DNA of 64,000 bases from Telluria beijingensis (GTDB lineage Bacteria; Pseudomonadota; Gammaproteobacteria; Burkholderiales; Burkholderiaceae_D), in contig NZ_CP132480.1 of the NCBI RefSeq assembly GCF_030770395.1, positions 164,153 through 228,152 on the forward strand. Direction: 5' to 3'. Shown here piece by piece: positions 46,035-54,698 of this stretch. Every line of letters begins with the position of its first letter. The first letter of the stretch is position 1. A model generated the notes under the pieces. That model had not been told where the DNA came from. It saw only the letters and a list, made by a program, of their open reading frames with translations, and ran no database searches. The position numbers and the translations under genes were made by a program.

Positions 46035-47396
46035 ATGCGCCATACCAAACTCGCGCTGGCCGTGCTGACGGCAGCGGTGCTGACCGCATGCGGCGGCGGC
46101 ACCAGCCCGGCCGGCGGCGACCAGACCACCCAGGTCAAGTTCACCAATATGGTGTCGTTCGGCGACAGCCTGTCGGACGTCGGTACCTATCGCGTCGGCG
46201 CGGTCGCGGCCGCCGGCGGCGGCAAGTTCACCATCAATGGCGACAGCACCGCCAAGAACCCCGACCTGAACGGCAAGATCTGGGTCGAGTTCATGGCCGC
46301 CCAGCTCAAGCTGCCGGCGCCGTGCGCCGCCCAGACCGGCCTGGTGGGCGATGCGTCGCTCGGCTTCAACGTGCCGATCGTGAACCATCCGAACTGCTTC
46401 AACTATGCCCAGGGCGGCTCGCGCGTGACCAACCCGGTCGGCCCAGGCAATATCGCGACCGGCTCGCCGATCGGCGAAATGACCACCCCGCTGGTCACCC
46501 AGATCGCGAATCACCTGACCAAAACCGGCAACAAGTTCACCGGCACCGAACTGGTGACCGTGCTGTCGGGCGGTAACGACGTGCTGATGCAGCTGGCCGC
46601 CGTGACCAATGCCGGCACCGCCGCCGGTGCGCAAGCCTTCGCCACCGCCCTGGCCACCCGCCTGGCGGCCGGCGCGACCAATCCGCAAGCCGCGGCGCAA
46701 GCCATCGGCGTGGCGATCGCCACCGAGAACGCGCGTCCGGGCAAGACCGACCAGAGCGTCGTGACCGCCGCCGTGACCGCTGCCGCGATGCAGCCGGGTA
46801 ACCAGGCCGTGGCCCAGCCGGCCGTCTACGGTCCGATCGTGGCCGCCGCCCAGGCCGACGGCACCGCCGCCGGCAATACCGCGGCCGGCGCCTACGCGAC
46901 CGCCAATGCGACCGCCATGGTCACCGCCCTCGGCACCGCCGGCGCCCAGATGGCCGCGCTGGTCAAGAACGAACTGCTGGCCAAGGGCGCCAAGTACGTC
47001 ATCGTCGCCAACCTGCCGGACGTCGCCAGCACCCCGACCGCCAAGTCGCGCCCGGTCGCGATCCAGCAACTGGTCACCACCATGGTCAACGCCTTCAACA
47101 CCCAGCTGAAAGCGGGCCTGGGCGCCGACGATGCGCGCGTGCTGTACACCGACCTGTACACCGTCAGCAACGACCAGGTGAAGAACCCCGGTCCTTACGG
47201 CCTGACCAATACCAGCACCCCGGCCTGCGCCACCAACGCACTGGGCACCACCTCGCTGATCTGCACCGCAAACAACACGGTTGCCGGTGATGTGAGCCGC
47301 TACATGTTCGCCGACGGGATCCACCCGACCCCGTTCGAGAACGACCTTATTGCCCGCTATGTCTTCAAGGACATGAGCATCAAGGGCTGGCTGTAA
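46035..47396 (+). CDS. SGNH/GDSL-family esterase, predicted lipoprotein
   Basis: A 453-residue exported esterase. The lipobox LTAC with Cys19 marks it as a lipoprotein. The catalytic Ser46 is in VSFGDSLSDV (block I), block III is SGGNDVLM, and the Asp427/His430 pair in FADGIHPTPFEND is block V. A stretch of about 110 residues rich in Ala and Thr (roughly 195-310) separates blocks III and V, longer than in usual SGNH enzymes, with no catalytic motif; it may be a repeat-like linker. Likely a lipase or esterase at the outer membrane. OmpW follows 54 bp behind. Confidence 0.88.
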   Translation: MRHTKLALAVLTAAVLTACGGGTSPAGGDQTTQVKFTNMVSFGDSLSDVGTYRVGAVAAAGGGKFTINGDSTAKNPDLNGKIWVEFMAAQLKLPAPCAAQTGLVGDASLGFNVPIVNHPNCFNYAQGGSRVTNPVGPGNIATGSPIGEMTTPLVTQIANHLTKTGNKFTGTELVTVLSGGNDVLMQLAAVTNAGTAAGAQAFATALATRLAAGATNPQAAAQAIGVAIATENARPGKTDQSVVTAAVTAAAMQPGNQAVAQPAVYGPIVAAAQADGTAAGNTAAGAYATANATAMVTALGTAGAQMAALVKNELLAKGAKYVIVANLPDVASTPTAKSRPVAIQQLVTTMVNAFNTQLKAGLGADDARVLYTDLYTVSNDQVKNPGPYGLTNTSTPACATNALGTTSLICTANNTVAGDVSRYMFADGIHPTPFENDLIARYVFKDMSIKGWL

Positions 47397-47404
47397 GCAG
47401 CGGC

Positions 47405-47427
47405 GGGCCCGTCCTGGTGACGGGCCC
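47405..47427. terminator. GC hairpin between the SGNH gene and ompW
   Basis: GGGCCCGTC - CTGGT - GACGGGCCC, a perfect 9-bp stem without a T-tract. It may reduce read-through or stabilise the upstream mRNA. Confidence 0.4.
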
Positions 47428-47450
47428 ACTCACACACATCAGGAGATACC

Positions 47451-48134
47451 ATGAAAGTTCGTTTCAACAGCATGATCAAGGTGCTGGGTGTGGCTGCCGG
47501 GCTGGCATTCGCGTCCGGCGCCTACGCGCAATCGGCCGGCCAGATCACGGCCAAGTTCGGTTTCAACCGCTTGATGCCGAAGGTCGAGAGCGGCGACATC
47601 AGCGCCCCGGCGCTGCCTGGCACCAAGGCCGACGTCGGCAACGACATGCAGCCGGTGCTGATCCTCACCTACAGCCTGACCGACAATATCTCGCTCGAGG
47701 GTGCGCTCGGCACGCCGTACAAGCACAGCATCTATGGCGCCGGCGCGATCGACGGCACCGGCAAGCTGGGCGAGGTCGAGGCGCTGCCGCCGACCGCCTT
47801 CGTGCAATACCGCTTCGGCTCGCCGACCTCGACCTTCCGTCCCTTCATCGGCGTCGGTCCGACCTATGCCTACTTCATGAAGGAACGCGGTTCGGGCAAG
47901 ATGACCGCGATCACCAATCCGGGCAGCGACGTGCCGACCACCTTCAAGATCGACAACAAGCTGACCTATAGCGCGCAAGTCGGCGTGGCGATGAACTTCG
48001 ACGAGCGCTGGTTCGCCGACGCCACCGTCATCAAGACCCGCCTGCGCACCGACGTGCACTTCTCGACCGGCCAGACCCAGTTCATGAAGCTGGATCCGGT
48101 GGCGATCGTGCTGGCGGTGGGTTACAAGTTCTAA
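47451..48134 (+). CDS. ompW: OmpW-family outer membrane protein
   Basis: A 227-residue eight-strand beta-barrel. The signal peptide ends after SGAYA. OmpW features include AKFGFNRLMPK, ILTYSLTDNISLEGALGTPYKH, PPTAFVQYRFGSPTSTFRPFIGVGPTYAYF and the C-terminal AIVLAVGYKF ending in Phe, as outer-membrane barrels do. OmpW forms a hydrophobic channel for small nonpolar molecules in E. coli; the role here is inferred. Confidence 0.93.
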   Translation: MKVRFNSMIKVLGVAAGLAFASGAYAQSAGQITAKFGFNRLMPKVESGDISAPALPGTKADVGNDMQPVLILTYSLTDNISLEGALGTPYKHSIYGAGAIDGTGKLGEVEALPPTAFVQYRFGSPTSTFRPFIGVGPTYAYFMKERGSGKMTAITNPGSDVPTTFKIDNKLTYSAQVGVAMNFDERWFADATVIKTRLRTDVHFSTGQTQFMKLDPVAIVLAVGYKF

Positions 48135-48170
48135 CGTTCGCGTCAGCTTCAATACCACGCGCAGCATGCA

Positions 48171-48295
48171 CGTCGTCCCCGCGCAGGCGGGGACCCAAGG
48201 TTTCCAGCGCAGCGATTACATTGAACGTAGTGGCTGCGCTAAGGACTTGGGGGGATAGTGCCAGTGGCACTATCCCCGCCTGCGCGGGGACGACG
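48171..48295. repeat. REP/BIME-like palindromic repeat, copy 3
   Basis: The arms are close relatives of copies 1 and 2 (CGTCGTCCCCGCGCAGGCGG at 48171 and the inverted CCGCCTGCGCGGGGACGACG ending at 48295). The second arm is interrupted by a 27-nt hairpin at 48251-48277. It lies between ompW and the GGDEF-EAL gene. Confidence 0.8.
48251..48277. repeat. 27-nt hairpin (12-bp stem, AGT loop) inside REP copy 3
   Basis: Arms GGGGATAGTGCC and GGCACTATCCCC pair perfectly around AGT. It interrupts the second REP arm. The design and the GCC-AGT-GGC core are those of the hairpin at 42034-42060, while the outer stem sequence differs. Confidence 0.75.
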
Positions 48296-48315
48296 TTTTT
48301 GCGGCAGTGGTTAGG

Positions 48316-50421
48316 TCAGTGCAATCCTCTCGCGTATTGCATGAAATGCTCCGCGCTGAGCGCGCGCTGGTACAGATAGCCCTGGTACATATGACAGCCG
48401 GCATCCGCCAGGAACTTCCGCTGTCCCGTCGTCTCCACGCCCTCGGCGATCACCTGCAATCCCAGGCTGTCTCCCAGTGCGATAATCGAGCGCACGATCG
48501 AGGCGTCGTTCTGGTCGGTCAGCACGTCGCGCATGAACGAGTGGTCGATCTTGAGCTGGTCCAGCGGCAGCTTGCGCAAGGTGGCCAGCGATGAATAGCC
48601 GGTACCGAAATCGTCCAGCGAAAAACTCACCCCGCGCCGCTTGAGCGTGGCCATGGTGTGCGCGGTATGGGTGAAATCGGTGATCACCAGGCTTTCGGTC
48701 AGTTCCAGTTTCAGGCCCGACGGTTGCACGCCGGTGTAGGCGAATATCCCCTCCAGCATGGCCGCGAAACCCGGTTCGGTGAACTGGCGCGCGCTGACGT
48801 TGACCGACATGCTCAAGGCGGCCGTCTCGGGCACGCGCTGCCAGCGCGCCAGCTCGGCGCAGGCGGTGCGCAGCGCCCAACTGCCGATCTCGACGATGAT
48901 CCCGCTTTCCTCGGCAACCCGGATGAATTCGCCCGGGTAGCGCAACTGGCCATCCGGCAGGCGCCAGCGCAGCAGGGCCTCGGCGCCGATCACCCGCCCC
49001 GTGCGGTCGAGCTGGGGCTGGTAGTGCAGCACGAACTCGTGGCGCTGCAGGGCGCGCCGCAGGTCTCTTTCCAGCTCGGCGCGCGCCGACCACGCGGCCT
49101 GCACCGCCGGATCGTGGAAGCGGAAGGTGTTGCGGCCCGCGGCCTTGGCCTGGTACATGGCGGCATCGGCCTGGCGCAAGGTCGATTCGACGGTGTCCTG
49201 GGTGCCGCACAGCGTGACCACGCCGATGCTGACCGAGACCGAGCAATTGAGCTCGCCCAGCTGGAACGGCGCGGCCAGGGCCGCGACCACCTTGCCGGCC
49301 ACGGTTTCTGCCTGGCCTGCCGCCAAATCGCGGCTATCCTCGACCGGCTGGATCAGCACCACGAACTCGTCGCCGCCCAGGCGCGCCACCATGTCGGCTT
49401 CGCGCACGCAGTGTTCGAGGCGGCGCGCCACCGCCTGCAGCAGCAGGTCGCCGGCCGCGTGGCCCTGGCTGTCGTTGATGAACTTGAAGTTGTCGAGGTC
49501 GCAGAACATCAGCGCCCCGCACTTGCGCGTGCGCGCGCTGCCGAGCAGGGCGCGGCGCAGGTGGTCGAGCAGGTTGGCGCGGTTCGGCAGGTCGGTCAGG
49601 TGGTCGAAGAAGGCCAGGCGAAAGATCCTGGCCTCGTTGAGCTTGCGCTCGCTGATGTCGGTGCCGATCACCAGGATCTTCTGTCCGGCGCCGAGCGCGT
49701 CGTCCGCCGCCAGCAGGGTCCAGCGGGTGTCGGTGACGACCGCCGAGCCGTCGCGCCGCATATGGGTCAGCTCGCCCGACCATTCGCCCTCGTGCAGCGT
49801 GTGCGCGAAGGCCTCCTGGTAGGATTCGCGCCGGTCGGACAGCAGATCGCAGAAGCGCTTGCCGCGCGCCTCTTGCGCGCTCCAGCCGTACAGGCGCTCG
49901 GCGCCATGGTTCCAGTAGCTGATGCACGATTGCATGTCCATCGCGATGATGGCGTCGCGCGCGCGCTGCAGGAAGGAAGCCTGTTCCAGCACCAGCTGGT
50001 CGGCCTGCTTGAGCCGCGTGAAATCGGACAGGAAGCCTTCGAGCATGCCGGGCGGGCCCCCCAGCAGGTTGAGCGCGCCCTGTTCACAGATCCAGCGTTG
50101 CTCGCCGCCCGCGGTGCGGATCCGGTAGGTGATCTGGTAGGAGCGTCCCTGGGCCAGCGCCAGCGCCACCGCGCCCTGCACCATGGCGCGGTCCTCGGGC
50201 ACGATGACGTCGCCGAAGGCCAGGCCGGGGCGGGCGGTGAAGGCGGCCGGCGAATAGCCGGTCAGTTTCTCGACGCCGTCGCTGACGAATTCGAAGTGCC
50301 AGTCGCCATCGTTGTGGCAGCGGTAGACGGCGCCGGGCAGGTTGCGCAGCAGCAGGCTGAGCGACAGCGCGCCGGCCGGTTCCGGCATTGCGGGGTCTGG
50401 CATGGGTTGCGTCGCACTCAT
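48316..50421 (-). CDS. PAS-GGDEF-EAL c-di-GMP turnover protein
   Basis: A 701-residue cytosolic protein with two PAS-like domains (about 20-130 and 145-265: YRCHNDGDWHFEFVSDGVEKLTGY; ARDAIIAMDMQSCISYWNHGAERLYGW), a GGDEF domain with intact GGDEF at 349-353, and an EAL domain with EAL at 481-483 plus DDFGTGYSSL, KIDHSFM and EGVE. Both active-site signatures are complete, so it could make or degrade c-di-GMP; many such tandem proteins act mainly as phosphodiesterases. PAS domains suggest control by redox, light or a ligand. The start MSATQPMPDP at 50421 is chosen. Confidence 0.92.
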   Translation of the reverse strand: MSATQPMPDPAMPEPAGALSLSLLLRNLPGAVYRCHNDGDWHFEFVSDGVEKLTGYSPAAFTARPGLAFGDVIVPEDRAMVQGAVALALAQGRSYQITYRIRTAGGEQRWICEQGALNLLGGPPGMLEGFLSDFTRLKQADQLVLEQASFLQRARDAIIAMDMQSCISYWNHGAERLYGWSAQEARGKRFCDLLSDRRESYQEAFAHTLHEGEWSGELTHMRRDGSAVVTDTRWTLLAADDALGAGQKILVIGTDISERKLNEARIFRLAFFDHLTDLPNRANLLDHLRRALLGSARTRKCGALMFCDLDNFKFINDSQGHAAGDLLLQAVARRLEHCVREADMVARLGGDEFVVLIQPVEDSRDLAAGQAETVAGKVVAALAAPFQLGELNCSVSVSIGVVTLCGTQDTVESTLRQADAAMYQAKAAGRNTFRFHDPAVQAAWSARAELERDLRRALQRHEFVLHYQPQLDRTGRVIGAEALLRWRLPDGQLRYPGEFIRVAEESGIIVEIGSWALRTACAELARWQRVPETAALSMSVNVSARQFTEPGFAAMLEGIFAYTGVQPSGLKLELTESLVITDFTHTAHTMATLKRRGVSFSLDDFGTGYSSLATLRKLPLDQLKIDHSFMRDVLTDQNDASIVRSIIALGDSLGLQVIAEGVETTGQRKFLADAGCHMYQGYLYQRALSAEHFMQYARGLH

Positions 50422-50715
50422 CGGTTCTCGCCAGTAGAAGTGATGGGGAGGGCGGCGCTTGCCGCCATGCGTACAGCATGGATAGTAGCGTAAATACATC
50501 CGTGCACAGCATTCCGGACCCGGCCCGGCGCAATAAAGATGGGCGATGCAGACACGACGCCACGGTATGTGACATGCTCGAGCTTCAGTTTCACAATCGC
50601 AACCTTGCCGTGCATTGCAGCGCTCACCCACGGCGCATGAATTGTCGGTTGTATTTTCATATTGACAACTTGCATGCTAGACTGCCCGGCCCCCATCCCG
50701 AGCAATGCCCGTACC

Positions 50716-52995
50716 GTGAGTCTGCGCCGATCTTCCATCCTGTTCGCCATCCTGCTGTTCGCCGGCGCCGCCCATGCGACAGGCGAGGGCGACGGCCTGC
50801 GCGCGCTGCGCATCGATGCGGCGGCTTCCCCCGTCATCGACGGCGTGCTCAGCGAGGCGGCGTGGCAGCGCGCCCCGCTGTACGACGCTTTCCACAAGCA
50901 CTTGCCGCGCGACGGCCAGCCGGCCGCCAATGGCTTGCGCACCAGCGTGCAACTGCTGGTCGACGATGGCGCGCTGGTGTTCGGCATCCGCGCCTGGGAC
51001 CCGGCCCCTGGACTGCGCCGCGGACAGCTGGCGCGGCGCGACAAGGTCGCCGGCGACCAGGACTTCATCGGCATCTGGATCGACCCGGCCGGCCATGGCC
51101 GCTCGGCCCAGTTCGTGCGCATCAATACCCTCGGCGTGATCAGCGACGGCATGCACCGCGCCGACGACGACGAATCCGACCTGGGGCCCGACTTCCCGGT
51201 CGAGACCGCCGTCAAGATCCTGCCCGACGGCTACAGCATGGAAGTGCGCTGGCCGCTGTCGAACCTGCGCTTCCCGTATGCTGACGGCCGCAACTGGCGC
51301 ATGATGGTCGAGCGCAGCGTGCCGCATGCGGACGGCACGCTGCTGGTGACGGCGCCGTTCCGGATCGATGCGCTGAGCCACCTCAGCTTTTTGCAGGAGA
51401 TCGCCGGCATGGACGCCACCGTGGAAGCGGTGCGCGACCGCGGCTTCGTCGAGCTGCGGCCCGAACTGACGGTGCGCAGCGAACGCGCGACCACGCCCAG
51501 CCAGCGCCTGCGCGGCAGCCAGGCCGAGCTGGGGCTGGAGATCAATGTCCGCCCGCGCGCCGACTGGGTCTTCAACGCCACCATCAATCCCGATTTCTCG
51601 CAGGTCGAGATCGACGAGCCGCTGTCGCAGGGCGCCAGCAACGTCGCGCTCAGCCTGCCCGAGAAGCGCGGCTTCTTCCTGGAGAGCGCCGACGTGCTCG
51701 GCCTGCCTCTGCCGGCCTTCTATTCGCGCACCGTGAACGACCCCGAATACGGCCTGCGCGCGACCTGGCGCGGCGCGCACATGGACGCCACCGCGATGAG
51801 CCTGCGCGACGAGCCGGGCGGCCTGGTGCTGCGCGGCCGGCCGTATGGGACGCTGGAATATGCGCAGACCCGGCGCACGATGGCCAGCCTGGCGCGGGCG
51901 CGCTGGCACCAGGACGGCCTGCTGCTGGGCGCTTTCGCTTCGCAACGCGACTACCACCGCTTCGGCAGCAACGACGTGCTGGGACTGGACGCCCAGTGGC
52001 GCGGCGAGACCGCCGACGGTGTCCAGCACCAGCTGTCCGGGATGGCGATGGCCTCGCGCACCACGGCCGGCTTCGACCAGGACGATTTGCCGGCGAAGGT
52101 GGATGGGCGCTCGGGCGGTTACCTGTGGGGCAAGTACCTGCACAAGAGCGCGCGCTGGTGGCACGAGGCCGAGGTGGAAGCGATCGCGCCGGGTTTCATG
52201 AACGACAACGGCTTCGTGCCGCAGGCCGGCATCGCCCGCCTCACGGGATCGATGAACCGCATCCTGGGCCCGCAGTCGCTGGGCGGGCTCGAACTGTATG
52301 AGTTCGAAACCTACTTCATCGTGCACGAAATGCGCACGCTGGCCGACGACATCAGCGGCCAGCGTGGCGGAGAAACCGTCGAGCGCAAGCTGCGTCCCGG
52401 CATCTGGATGGCGGCGCCGCTGCGCACCGGGCTGTGGGTGGAGCTGGGCTTCGACCGCCAGCGCGCGGGGCCGGGCGGACGCCTGCACGACACGCGGGTA
52501 GTCAACTTCGGCGTCGAGACCACGCCGGCGCCGTGGATCTCGAAGATCGCGCTCGAGGCGGCGCTGGGCCGCCAGCTCGACGTCGATGCCGACCGCGTGG
52601 GGCCGGGAGGCAACGTGATCCTGGACGTGGGACTGCGCTTTCCCCTGCGCCGGGGCTGGTCGCTGGAACTGGACCACCACGTGAACCGGGCCTGGGTGCA
52701 GGGCACGCTGGGCCAGCCGGCGTTCTCGGACACAGCCTGGCGCTGGCTGGCGATGCTGCACTTCAGCTCGCGCGACTCGCTGCGCCTGCTGGCCCAGAAC
52801 ACCTGGGCTGCGCGGCGCGACGATGGCGTGACCCAGTTAGAGGCGTGGAACGACCGCCAGATCCACCGTTCGCTGCTGTATCGCTATCAATGGCGGGTGG
52901 GGCGCACGGTCTCGTTCGGCGTGGTCGACGACAAGCTGCCGCTGGCCGACGAGCGGAGCAGGTCGTTGACGTTCAAGCTGCAGTGGGAAGTTTAA
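50716..52995 (+). CDS. DUF5916 outer-membrane protein with CBM9-like domain
   Basis: A 759-residue exported protein by a GTG start at 50716, giving MSLRRSSILFAILLFAGAAHA as signal peptide; an ATG at 50674 would add 14 residues. The N-terminal region (about 25-210) resembles CBM9-like folds: IDAAASPVIDGVLSEAAWQRAP, DFIGIWIDPAGHG, MEVRWPLSNLRFPY. The rest is the DUF5916 barrel-like part (for example INPDFSQVEIDEP, LPEKRGFFLESADV). Such proteins are predicted outer-membrane barrels of unknown substrate. It ends with KLQWEV, as barrel proteins often do. Confidence 0.85.
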   Translation: MSLRRSSILFAILLFAGAAHATGEGDGLRALRIDAAASPVIDGVLSEAAWQRAPLYDAFHKHLPRDGQPAANGLRTSVQLLVDDGALVFGIRAWDPAPGLRRGQLARRDKVAGDQDFIGIWIDPAGHGRSAQFVRINTLGVISDGMHRADDDESDLGPDFPVETAVKILPDGYSMEVRWPLSNLRFPYADGRNWRMMVERSVPHADGTLLVTAPFRIDALSHLSFLQEIAGMDATVEAVRDRGFVELRPELTVRSERATTPSQRLRGSQAELGLEINVRPRADWVFNATINPDFSQVEIDEPLSQGASNVALSLPEKRGFFLESADVLGLPLPAFYSRTVNDPEYGLRATWRGAHMDATAMSLRDEPGGLVLRGRPYGTLEYAQTRRTMASLARARWHQDGLLLGAFASQRDYHRFGSNDVLGLDAQWRGETADGVQHQLSGMAMASRTTAGFDQDDLPAKVDGRSGGYLWGKYLHKSARWWHEAEVEAIAPGFMNDNGFVPQAGIARLTGSMNRILGPQSLGGLELYEFETYFIVHEMRTLADDISGQRGGETVERKLRPGIWMAAPLRTGLWVELGFDRQRAGPGGRLHDTRVVNFGVETTPAPWISKIALEAALGRQLDVDADRVGPGGNVILDVGLRFPLRRGWSLELDHHVNRAWVQGTLGQPAFSDTAWRWLAMLHFSSRDSLRLLAQNTWAARRDDGVTQLEAWNDRQIHRSLLYRYQWRVGRTVSFGVVDDKLPLADERSRSLTFKLQWEV

Positions 52996-53057
52996 TGATG
53001 TTTCAAACGAGGTTGCCGGTGCAGCTTTCGAACCAAGAACAGTGATGAGGAACGCCA

Positions 53058-53411
53058 GTGGAATTAAGTAAAGACATCCTGGAGCAAATTTTTCAGCTCA
53101 CACAACAAGTGAATAGTGGCCGCATTTCCCTGACGGCCGGCCGGGACGAGCTAGTGAAAGCCTTTGGCTTCAATCCTAACTCAGCCAGCATGACCATCCG
53201 ATCCCTGCGCCATTTACTGAACGGGGAGCGCTATCGTCGCGCGCTGACGATCGGCGCAACGGATTATTTTCTCGGACGGATCAGGGAAGAGTATGGAAAT
53301 GAAGGGTTGCGAAAAGCGTTGGCGGGATTATCGGCGCACATCGAATATCGCAACTCGCAGGATGTCAAAGTGCCAGGCCTGGATACGATCCTGGCAAAAC
53401 ACAGCCGGTAA
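53058..53411 (+). CDS. Small protein resembling the N-terminal region of HNH endonucleases
   Basis: A 117-residue protein with a GTG start and a TGAGGAAC ribosome site. The sequence ASMTIRSLRHLLNGERYRRALTIGATDYFLGRIREEYGNEGLRKALAGLSAHIEYRN resembles, from memory, a helical domain found at the N-terminus of HNH or McrA-type restriction proteins; no HNH motif or nuclease part follows. It is lower in GC and has more A/T third codon positions than its neighbours, so it may be acquired DNA or a remnant of a longer gene. Function unknown. Confidence 0.6.
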   Translation: MELSKDILEQIFQLTQQVNSGRISLTAGRDELVKAFGFNPNSASMTIRSLRHLLNGERYRRALTIGATDYFLGRIREEYGNEGLRKALAGLSAHIEYRNSQDVKVPGLDTILAKHSR

Positions 53412-53483
53412 GGAATCACGCAGATCCGCACTCGGTCCTGGCATCGAGCCACACGGGTTCAATCTCGGTGATATGCTCTCGCC

Positions 53484-53831
53484 ATGACTACCGATTCCGA
53501 TATCGAACTGTCCGGCGCCTTCCAGGCCAAGGACGGACAAGGCCGTACCCTCGAGGTAAAGAACATCACCATCTTCGACGAGGGCTACGGGATCATCGAC
53601 GTATATGTAAAGTTCGCGGCCAAGCTCGAACCGGGCGCCTACAAGGACACGGTCCTGGTGCGCCAGATCGTCGAGCGCCTGCGCGCGGTCGGCTACAAGG
53701 GCCCTGACTTCGGCCACAGCGACCCCGGCCTGCAGGAGAGCCGCCTGATCGTGCTCGAAGCGCCCGAGGAATTCGCGGCCTTCGCCAAGAGCCGCGGCTG
53801 GAAGAACCTGGCCGAAGACTTCGAGGAATAA
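53484..53831 (+). CDS. Conserved hypothetical protein
   Basis: A 115-residue cytosolic-type protein beginning MTTDSDIELSGAFQAKDGQGRTLEVKN. It has no signal peptide or helix and no motif I recognise; acidic residues are frequent, especially at the end (NLAEDFEE). It precedes the DUF2236 gene by 17 bases and may be cotranscribed with it. No family can be named. Confidence 0.6.
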   Translation: MTTDSDIELSGAFQAKDGQGRTLEVKNITIFDEGYGIIDVYVKFAAKLEPGAYKDTVLVRQIVERLRAVGYKGPDFGHSDPGLQESRLIVLEAPEEFAAFAKSRGWKNLAEDFEE

Positions 53832-53848
53832 ACCTCACGGCTTGCGCG

Positions 53849-54697
53849 ATGCCCGCCGCATTCCGAGACCTGCTGCGTCCCCCTGCCGGGATGGCCTTCG
53901 ACTTCAGCCAGCCCGCGGGCGAGCCCGCGCTGGCGCCGCACGACGGCGTCTCGTGGCGGGTATTCGCCAATCCGGTATCGCTGTTCGTGGGCGGCGTGAC
54001 GGCGGTGCTGCTGGAGCTGGCCGAACCGTCGGTGCGCTCCGGCGTATGGGACCACAGCAGCTTCCAGCGCGATCCCGGCACGCGCCTGCGCCGCACCGGC
54101 TTCGCGGCGATGATGACGGTGTATGGCCCGCGCTCGCAGGCCGAGAAAATGATCGCGCACGTGGTGCGCATGCATGAGCGGGTCGAGGGCGTCACGCCCG
54201 ATGGCGTCGCCTACCGCGCCAACGATCCGCGCCTGCTCGACTGGGTGCAGGCGACCGCCTCGTTCGGCTTTACCGAGGCTTACCACCGCTACGTCCGCTC
54301 CCTCTCCGCTCACGAAAAAGATTCCGCCTTCGCCGAAGCCGGTCCGGCCGCGCGCCTGTATGGCGCCACGGGCGCGCCGCGTTCATGGAAAGAGTGGGAG
54401 TCGATGCTGGCGCGGACCGCGCCCGGGCTGGAAGACTCGGCCATCCTTGCCGACTTCATGCGCATCATGGGCGAGGCGCCCATCCTGCCGGCCCCGTTGC
54501 GGCCATTGCAGCGGCTGCTGGTGCGGGCCGCGGTGGAGATCACGCCCGAGCCGGTGCGCTCGCTGCCGCAGTTGCGCGGGCGCGGCCTGCGCTTCGGCGA
54601 AGCGGCGCTGGTGCGCGCGCTGGCGCGCGGCTCGGCGTTGGTACCGCTGGGCGATACGCCGCAGGCCCAGGCCGCGCGGCGCGTCGTCCCGGCCTGA
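53849..54697 (+). CDS. DUF2236 (MpaB/latex-clearing-like) protein
   Basis: A 282-residue protein. The family start WRVFANPVSLFVGGVTAVLLELAEPSVRSGVWDHSSFQRDPGTRLRRTGFAAMMTVYGP is clear, with MHERVEGVTPDGVAYRANDPRLLDWVQATASFGF in the second conserved block. DUF2236 proteins relate to heme-containing rubber-oxygenase-like and MpaB proteins; the His residues could bind heme. The function here is unknown. The stop is 1 base from the stop of the convergent acyl-CoA dehydrogenase. Confidence 0.82.
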   Translation: MPAAFRDLLRPPAGMAFDFSQPAGEPALAPHDGVSWRVFANPVSLFVGGVTAVLLELAEPSVRSGVWDHSSFQRDPGTRLRRTGFAAMMTVYGPRSQAEKMIAHVVRMHERVEGVTPDGVAYRANDPRLLDWVQATASFGFTEAYHRYVRSLSAHEKDSAFAEAGPAARLYGATGAPRSWKEWESMLARTAPGLEDSAILADFMRIMGEAPILPAPLRPLQRLLVRAAVEITPEPVRSLPQLRGRGLRFGEAALVRALARGSALVPLGDTPQAQAARRVVPA

Positions 54698-54698
54698 A

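Noticed and set aside
50674..50716. ATG at 50674 as start of the DUF5916 gene
   Set aside because: It would put a long neutral stretch before the basic part of the signal peptide; the GTG at 50716 gives a standard signal peptide, though neither start has a good ribosome site.
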